Shown: one piece after another, positions 5,809-9,071 of the stretch
Layout: each line of letters opens with the position of its first letter
Position numbering within the stretch: position 1 is the stretch's first letter
DNA from: Fimbriimonadales bacterium
GTDB taxonomy: Bacteria > Armatimonadota > Fimbriimonadia > Fimbriimonadales > GBS-DC
NCBI GenBank assembly: GCA_025060055.1
Contig: JANXCK010000043.1
Span: 1-9,071, forward strand
Reading direction: 5' to 3'
Length of the DNA: 9,071 nucleotides
The notes under the pieces: model-generated
The model's database searches: none
Told to the model about the DNA's origin: nothing
The model's input: only the letters and a program-made list of their open reading frames with translations
Made by a program: the position numbers and the translations under genes

Positions 5809-5925
5809 ACCAATCGGCTTAGCAGACACCGTCATGTCGTCGGCGCGACGCCGACGCTACGGGGAGCGCGTGCGTCGCGTCAGCGTCTCGCTGACGAATT
5901 GCGTCATCTAAAACCCGATTGATAT
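5808..5925. repeat. Palindromic REPIN/MITE-like element, copy 2
   Basis: 118 bp with inverted ends ACCAATCGG (5809-5817) and CCGATTGATAT (5915-5925). The arms match the element at 1468-1587 in reverse orientation: GACGAATTGCGTCAT (5893-5907) is the complement of 1487-1501, and 5829-5845 complements 1549-1565 at 16 of 17 positions. The centre (CGCTACG at 5855-5861 through TGCGTCGCG at 5871-5879) matches copy 1 in the same orientation. It contains hairpins GTCGGCG-CGA-CGCCGAC and GTCAGCG-TCT-CGCTGAC. Confidence 0.75.
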
Positions 5926-5949
5926 AAGAAGCAGACAGCCAAAACCGTG

Positions 5950-6007
5950 GTCGGCTGTGTAGCCTGCGCAGGTGGGCTTCGGTTGCACAGGAACGGCTCC
6001 AGCTGTC
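5950..6007. repeat. Shuffled copy of cluster A modules
   Basis: Bases 5950-5987 are a direct copy of 5200-5237 (31 of 38 identical by eye, including AGCC-GCGCAGG-GGGCT). Overlapping it, 5975-6007 is an inverted copy of 5160-5192 (29 of 33 identical, including TGCACAGGAACGGCT). So two modules that sit side by side in cluster A are here fused in a different relative orientation. No gene is seen between this repeat and tsf. Confidence 0.65.
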
Positions 6008-6044
6008 TATCCGCAGCAGCCTCTTAGTCCATGCGTCCCGCTTG

Positions 6045-6083
6045 AGGCAAGGATGCCCAAGTTGTGGCATGGGCATCTTGCCT
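6045..6083. repeat. Long hairpin just after tsf, possible transcript end or REP-like site
   Basis: AGGCAAGGATGCCCA (6045-6059) and TGGGCATCTTGCCT (6070-6083) pair over 14 bases with one bulged G and a 10-base loop. The stem begins 13 bases past the tsf stop codon. There is no T-run after it in the tsf direction, so it is not a classical intrinsic terminator; it could protect the 3' end of the rpsB-tsf message. The words ATGCCCAAG and TGGCATG recur in the hairpins at 7933-7984, so it may be one more member of the repeat family. Confidence 0.55.
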
Positions 6084-6096
6084 GTGCAGGTACAAG

Positions 6097-6966
6097 CTAC
6101 GCTGCGCCCACCTCCATCCGCACGAAGCGAGCGATTTTCAGGTCGCTGCCTGCAGCTTTGAGCAGGTCGCCGATGGTCTTCGACTCGTCCTTGTAAAACG
6201 GCTGTTCCAACAGGGCAACTTTTTGGATGAAGTTCTTGTTCACGCGCCCGCGCGCGATGTTTTCCGCTACATGTTCGGGCTTGCCCTCGTTAATCGCGCG
6301 CTGCTTCTCAATCTCCAGCTCTTGTTGGAGCACTTCGGCGGGAATCTCGTCTTTGGACAGGTATTCGGGCGTGCTCCAAGCGATTTGGATTGCGATTTCG
6401 TGGGCAAGGTTTTGGAGCGTTTCGCGCTCCGCGCTACCTGTCAGCACCACCATCACGCCGACGAGTTTATTGTGGTGGATGTAGACATCGACCACCCCGT
6501 TCTCGCCGTCGGGCACGCGGGCAACAGCATAGCGCTGGAAAGCGATTCGCTCGCCCGTCTTGCCGATGGTGATTTCGATTTGCTTTTCGACGGTGACGCT
6601 GCTGTCGCTGAATGAGGGACGTTGCAGAATGGTATCCATCTTGCCTTCCTCGCCGACTGCCAGCACATGCTGGAGCAGTTCGTGAGCGAGGCTTTGGAAC
6701 GCCTCGTTGCGAGCGACAAAATCGGTCTCGCAGCGTAGGTCGATCAGTGCGCCTGTGCGCCCGTCCTCGCTGACGATGCCCGCGATCACGCCCTGATTGA
6801 CCTCTTTGCTGGCGCGTTTGCTGGCGATAATCGCGCCTTTCTCGCGCAGAATCAGGCGGGCTTTGTCCATGTCGCCGCCTGCTTGCTCTAAGGCGGTCTT
6901 ACAGTCCATAAACCCTGCGCCAGTTTCGTCGCGCAGTTCCTTGATAAGTTGGGGGCTGATGCTCAT
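6097..6966 (-). CDS. tsf: Elongation factor Ts
   Basis: 289 residues, the nucleotide exchange factor that releases GDP from EF-Tu during translation, in the cytoplasm. The N-terminal UBA-like domain carries the family signature LRDETGAGFMDCKTALEQAGGD (split here: LRDETGAGFM at 11-20, then DCKTALEQAGGD), followed by AIIASKRASKEVNQG. The core contains CETDFVARNEAF (79-90), the loop that contacts EF-Tu, and later HNKLVGVMVVLTG, STPEYLS and ALLEQPFYKD. The length is close to that of E. coli EF-Ts (about 283) and well above the short Thermus type. The frame is open 17 codons further upstream, but the ATG at 6966 is chosen because MSISPQLIKELRDETG is the normal N-terminus and AGGAGG lies 7 bases before it. 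That ATG overlaps the rpsB stop as ATGA, so translation is likely coupled. Confidence 0.97.
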   Translation of the reverse strand: MSISPQLIKELRDETGAGFMDCKTALEQAGGDMDKARLILREKGAIIASKRASKEVNQGVIAGIVSEDGRTGALIDLRCETDFVARNEAFQSLAHELLQHVLAVGEEGKMDTILQRPSFSDSSVTVEKQIEITIGKTGERIAFQRYAVARVPDGENGVVDVYIHHNKLVGVMVVLTGSAERETLQNLAHEIAIQIAWSTPEYLSKDEIPAEVLQQELEIEKQRAINEGKPEHVAENIARGRVNKNFIQKVALLEQPFYKDESKTIGDLLKAAGSDLKIARFVRMEVGAA

Positions 6967-7871
6967 CGGTATTCCTCCTCCAAGTCTTCTAAGCGGTGTC
7001 GTTTCATCAGTTCCCACTCTTTGCCCATAATCTCCTCATCGGAGAGCGTTGTGGGCTGACTCGGCTCGGTGGGGGTAATCTCCTCACCGAACATTTTGCC
7101 GTACTCCGCCACCTGCTCAGGCGAGAGCGGCGCCTCTTCCTCCACAACAGGGATGGCTTCAGCAGGTATGACCTCCGCGCCTTGCCACTCGAGCTGCTTC
7201 TCCTCAATGATGGCATCGGCGATGCGCCCCGCGATGAGTCGAATTGCACGGATGGCGTCGTCGTTGCCAGGAATCGGGTAGTCGACCTCGTCAGGGTCGC
7301 AGTTAGTGTCCACAATCGCAATCGTGGGGATGCCTAAGCGGCGCGCTTCGGCAACGGCGGTGTGTTCCTCTTTGAGATCCACGATAAACAGCGCTGAAGG
7401 CAAGCCGGGCATGTCCTTGATGCCGCCTAAGTTGCGCTCCAGTTTCTCGTGTTCTTTGCGCAGGCGCGATGCCTCTTTTTTGGGGATGCGGTCTAGCTCG
7501 CCCTCTTGAATCATGCGCTCCAGCTCCTTGAGCCGTTTCACGCGCGACTGGATTGTGCGGTAGTTCGTGAGCGTGCCGCCGAGCCAACGATAGGTGATGT
7601 GGTACTGACGGCTGCGCAGCGCAGCCTCCTTGATGGCGTCGCGCGCCTGCTTCTTCGTGCCCACAAATAGGATATGTCCGCCGTTGTTGACAATCTCTTT
7701 GACTGCTTTTTGTGCCTTGTCGAACATCTCGACTGTTTTGTGCAGGTCGATGATGTGGATACCGCTGCGTGCGCCGTAGATGTAGCGTCGCATGTTAGGA
7801 TGCCACTTGCGAGTCGGATGCCCAAAATGCACGCCAGCTTCCAGTAGGTCGCGCATGCTCAGTTCTGCCAT
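6963..7871 (-). CDS. rpsB: 30S ribosomal protein S2 (uS2) with acidic C-terminal tail
   Basis: 302 residues. uS2 binds the back of the 30S subunit and is needed for uS1 recruitment in many bacteria. The family core spans residues 1-225: MRDLLEAGVHFGH (6-18), GIHIIDLHKT, HILFVGTKKQA, RWLGGTLTN (95-103), MPGLPSALFIVD (154-165), IAIVDTNCDP (184-193) and PGNDDAIRAIRLI (201-213). The coiled-coil insertion near 105-148 is Lys/Glu/Arg-rich, as usual. Beyond 225 there is a tail of about 77 residues rich in Glu and Pro, longer than the E. coli protein (about 241 in total), a kind of extension seen in several phyla. The start is firm: GGAGG ends 6 bases before the ATG. It overlaps tsf by 4 bases (ATGA). 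No convincing promoter is seen in the 206-bp gap before it. Confidence 0.97.
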   Translation of the reverse strand: MAELSMRDLLEAGVHFGHPTRKWHPNMRRYIYGARSGIHIIDLHKTVEMFDKAQKAVKEIVNNGGHILFVGTKKQARDAIKEAALRSRQYHITYRWLGGTLTNYRTIQSRVKRLKELERMIQEGELDRIPKKEASRLRKEHEKLERNLGGIKDMPGLPSALFIVDLKEEHTAVAEARRLGIPTIAIVDTNCDPDEVDYPIPGNDDAIRAIRLIAGRIADAIIEEKQLEWQGAEVIPAEAIPVVEEEAPLSPEQVAEYGKMFGEEITPTEPSQPTTLSDEEIMGKEWELMKRHRLEDLEEEYR

Positions 7872-7932
7872 CGTTTGCCTCCGGGTTAGTTCCTCCCGCG
7901 CCGTCTTCCGCGCTTACAATCACAGCCACACC

Positions 7933-7984
7933 GTAGCACGGACAGCCTTGTCCATGCCGCGGCTTGGACAGGGATGCCCAAGCC
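7933..7984. repeat. Two hairpin repeats between murJ and rpsB
   Basis: GTAG (7933-7936) starts a hairpin, GCACGGACA-GCCT-TGTCCATGC (7936-7957, one mismatch). Directly after comes GGCTTGG-CCAAGCC with an imperfect inner part (7961-7984). The stem words GCACGGACA and CTTGGACA are the same as in cluster B about 2.5 kb away. They lie in the 5' flank of rpsB. The rest of the gap to murJ holds an isolated TATACT on the minus strand (8045-8040) without a good -35, which I do not call a promoter. Confidence 0.6.
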
Positions 7985-8069
7985 ACTGGGTGCTTGCTGT
8001 GACACCCTGGCGCGTCGGGCGCGGTATGTGATGTCCAAGAGTATACCTGACGCGATAGGGGCAGAGTGC

Positions 8070-8102
8070 GCAACGGTCTACGAGCTTGTAAGACGCCGTT
8101 GC
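8070..8102 (-). other. Hairpin across the murJ stop codon
   Basis: GCAACGG (8070-8076) pairs with CCGTTGC (8096-8102), and TC-TAC pairs with GTA-GA inside with bulges, around a 6-base loop. The murJ TAG stop (8080-8078) lies in the stem. No T-run follows on the minus strand, so an intrinsic terminator is not supported; it may only mark the 3' end of the message. Confidence 0.35.
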
Positions 8103-9071
8103 AAAGCGCGCTGCACATACTCCGTTTCACGCACGCCCAGCCATCGGCACAGTCCCAGATAGGTCGCCATCCCCACGAGCGCAACCAGCATGCCCACAGT
8201 CAGCGATTTCAGGTTCACTTGGAAATCGGGGAGTAAAGCGTGTAGACCTTGCTGCAGCGCGAAGGCGATTAGTCCCATTATCAAGGTCGCTGCGCCTGTT
8301 GCCAGCAAAAAGCCGCCCAGTGACGCAGCATCGGCTGCGCTTGCTGCGCGAATGCGCCGATTGAGCAGGCGCAGCATCCATAGCATCTGTACTGTTGCTG
8401 CTATTGAGGTCGCCAACGCCAAGCCCACATGCCCCAGCGGACGCATCAGCACGAAACAGAGCGGCACAAACAGCACCGTGACAAGCGAGCCGATGAGCAC
8501 AGGCGTCCGCGAATCGCGCAGCGCAAAAAAAGCACGCGCGATCAACGCCTGACCTGACCACGCAAACAGCCCCAGCGCGAACGCGCGCAGCGCTGCCGCG
8601 ACCATCTGCGTATCGGCGGGCGTGAACTTGCCGTACTGCAGCAGCACACAGCTAATCTCTTCTGCCAACACAATCAGCAACGCGGTGGCGGGCGCGGTCA
8701 GAAACCACACGAGGCGCAAGCCGCGACGCAGGGTAATGGAGAGCGCGCTCCACTCGCCACGCGCTGCCAGCATGCTCAGCGCGGGAAAAATCGCCAACGC
8801 CACGCCCTGCCCCACAATCCCCAGCGGCGCCTGCATCTGCCGATTCGCGTTGTCCAACGCCGAAATCGCCCCAACAGGCAGCCACGAGGCAAATACGCGC
8901 AGGATGAGCATATAAATTCCCGGCAGCGACAAGCCAAACATCACGGGCAGCATCAGTCGGAAGACCTCGCGCGCCCCCTCATGGCGCAGGTTGAACTCCC
9001 AGCGGAACGCGCTGCCCATTCGTCGCATCGCCCAAAACGGCAGCAGCACACTCCCAACCAACGCGCCCAGC
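8078..9071 (-). CDS. murJ: Lipid II flippase MurJ, C-terminal part (5' end outside window)
   Basis: About 330 residues to the window edge; the frame stays open through base 9071, and the TTG at 9061 is an internal Leu, not a start. MurJ (MviN) is a MOP-superfamily inner-membrane protein that flips lipid II for peptidoglycan synthesis; full length is about 500-550 residues with 14 helices, so the first third is missing. Diagnostic segments are LMLPVMFGLSLPGIYMLILR, ALDNANRQMQAPLGIVGQGV followed by ALAIFPALSMLAARGEW, then GKFTPADTQMVAAALRAFAL, and ALIARAFFALRDSRTPVLIG. Several further hydrophobic helices follow, ending in RETEYVQRALQRRLTSS. The visible part has no frameshift or other damage. 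It is separated from rpsB by 206 bp holding repeats, so the two are probably in different transcription units. Confidence 0.93.
   Translation of the reverse strand, partial: LGALVGSVLLPFWAMRRMGSAFRWEFNLRHEGAREVFRLMLPVMFGLSLPGIYMLILRVFASWLPVGAISALDNANRQMQAPLGIVGQGVALAIFPALSMLAARGEWSALSITLRRGLRLVWFLTAPATALLIVLAEEISCVLLQYGKFTPADTQMVAAALRAFALGLFAWSGQALIARAFFALRDSRTPVLIGSLVTVLFVPLCFVLMRPLGHVGLALATSIAATVQMLWMLRLLNRRIRAASAADAASLGGFLLATGAATLIMGLIAFALQQGLHALLPDFQVNLKSLTVGMLVALVGMATYLGLCRWLGVRETEYVQRALQRRLTSS

Noticed and set aside
5250..5922. Several 60-100 codon open frames on both strands (for example 5250-5492, 5571-5813, 5623-5922)
   Set aside because: They lie wholly in the hairpin repeats, overlap each other on both strands, lack ribosome binding sites, and their proteins are Arg/Pro/Ala-rich readings of palindromes.
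6967..7017. 17-codon N-terminal extension of EF-Ts starting at 7017
   Set aside because: It is inside the rpsB frame, the extra residues do not look like EF-Ts, and the ATG at 6966 has AGGAGG at good spacing.
8040..8045. TATACT as an rpsB promoter
   Set aside because: No acceptable -35 hexamer at 16-18 bases, and it lies about 170 bases before the rpsB start; a single hexamer match is too weak.
8078..9061. murJ starting at the TTG at 9061
   Set aside because: The frame continues open to the window edge and MurJ homology requires about 200 more residues upstream, so this Leu is internal.

Overview
All protein genes and the one tRNA in this 9 kb window lie on the minus strand. The base composition is GC-rich and the gaps between genes are full of short hairpins. 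Nothing here is a phylogenetic marker I can place exactly. The dense GTAG-tagged hairpins, the OPT-like transporter and the Thr-Gln-Ala decorated VWA protein remind me of hot-spring Armatimonadota/Fimbriimonadia metagenome bins, but that is an impression, not a result. It is certainly a bacterium: uS2, EF-Ts, MurJ, a lipobox, and Shine-Dalgarno sites on most genes.

Layout in transcription order (high to low coordinates): the 3' two-thirds of murJ (lipid II flippase, cut by the window edge); a 0.2 kb gap with two hairpin repeats; the rpsB-tsf operon (ribosomal protein uS2 and EF-Ts, joined by an ATGA overlap); a gene-free ~1.05 kb stretch (5051-6096) packed with palindromic repeats; a secreted lipoprotein of unknown function whose ribosome binding site may sit in a hairpin; a tRNA with anticodon CAU that looks like tRNA-Ile2 rather than tRNA-Met; a 661-residue polytopic membrane protein of the OPT-like class; a 120-bp palindromic element touching that gene's stop codon; a VWA-domain protein with a complete MIDAS site and several Arg-Thr-Gln-Ala-(Met/Val/Leu/Ile) motifs near both ends; and the first eight codons of a further gene coupled to it by a TAATG overlap.

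The housekeeping parts (murJ, rpsB, tsf, tRNA) are ordinary. The parts worth a second look are: (1) the repeat system, with at least 15 hairpins whose stems differ by compensating changes, several tagged with GTAG or GTGG as in REP sequences mobilised by RAYT/TnpA-REP transposases, and set in head-to-head pairs; (2) two ~120-bp inverted-repeat elements whose arms are in opposite orientation but whose centres are in the same orientation; and (3) the VWA protein's repeated Thr motifs, which match the pThr+3 rule for FHA-domain ligands and suggest a kinase/FHA-controlled protein.
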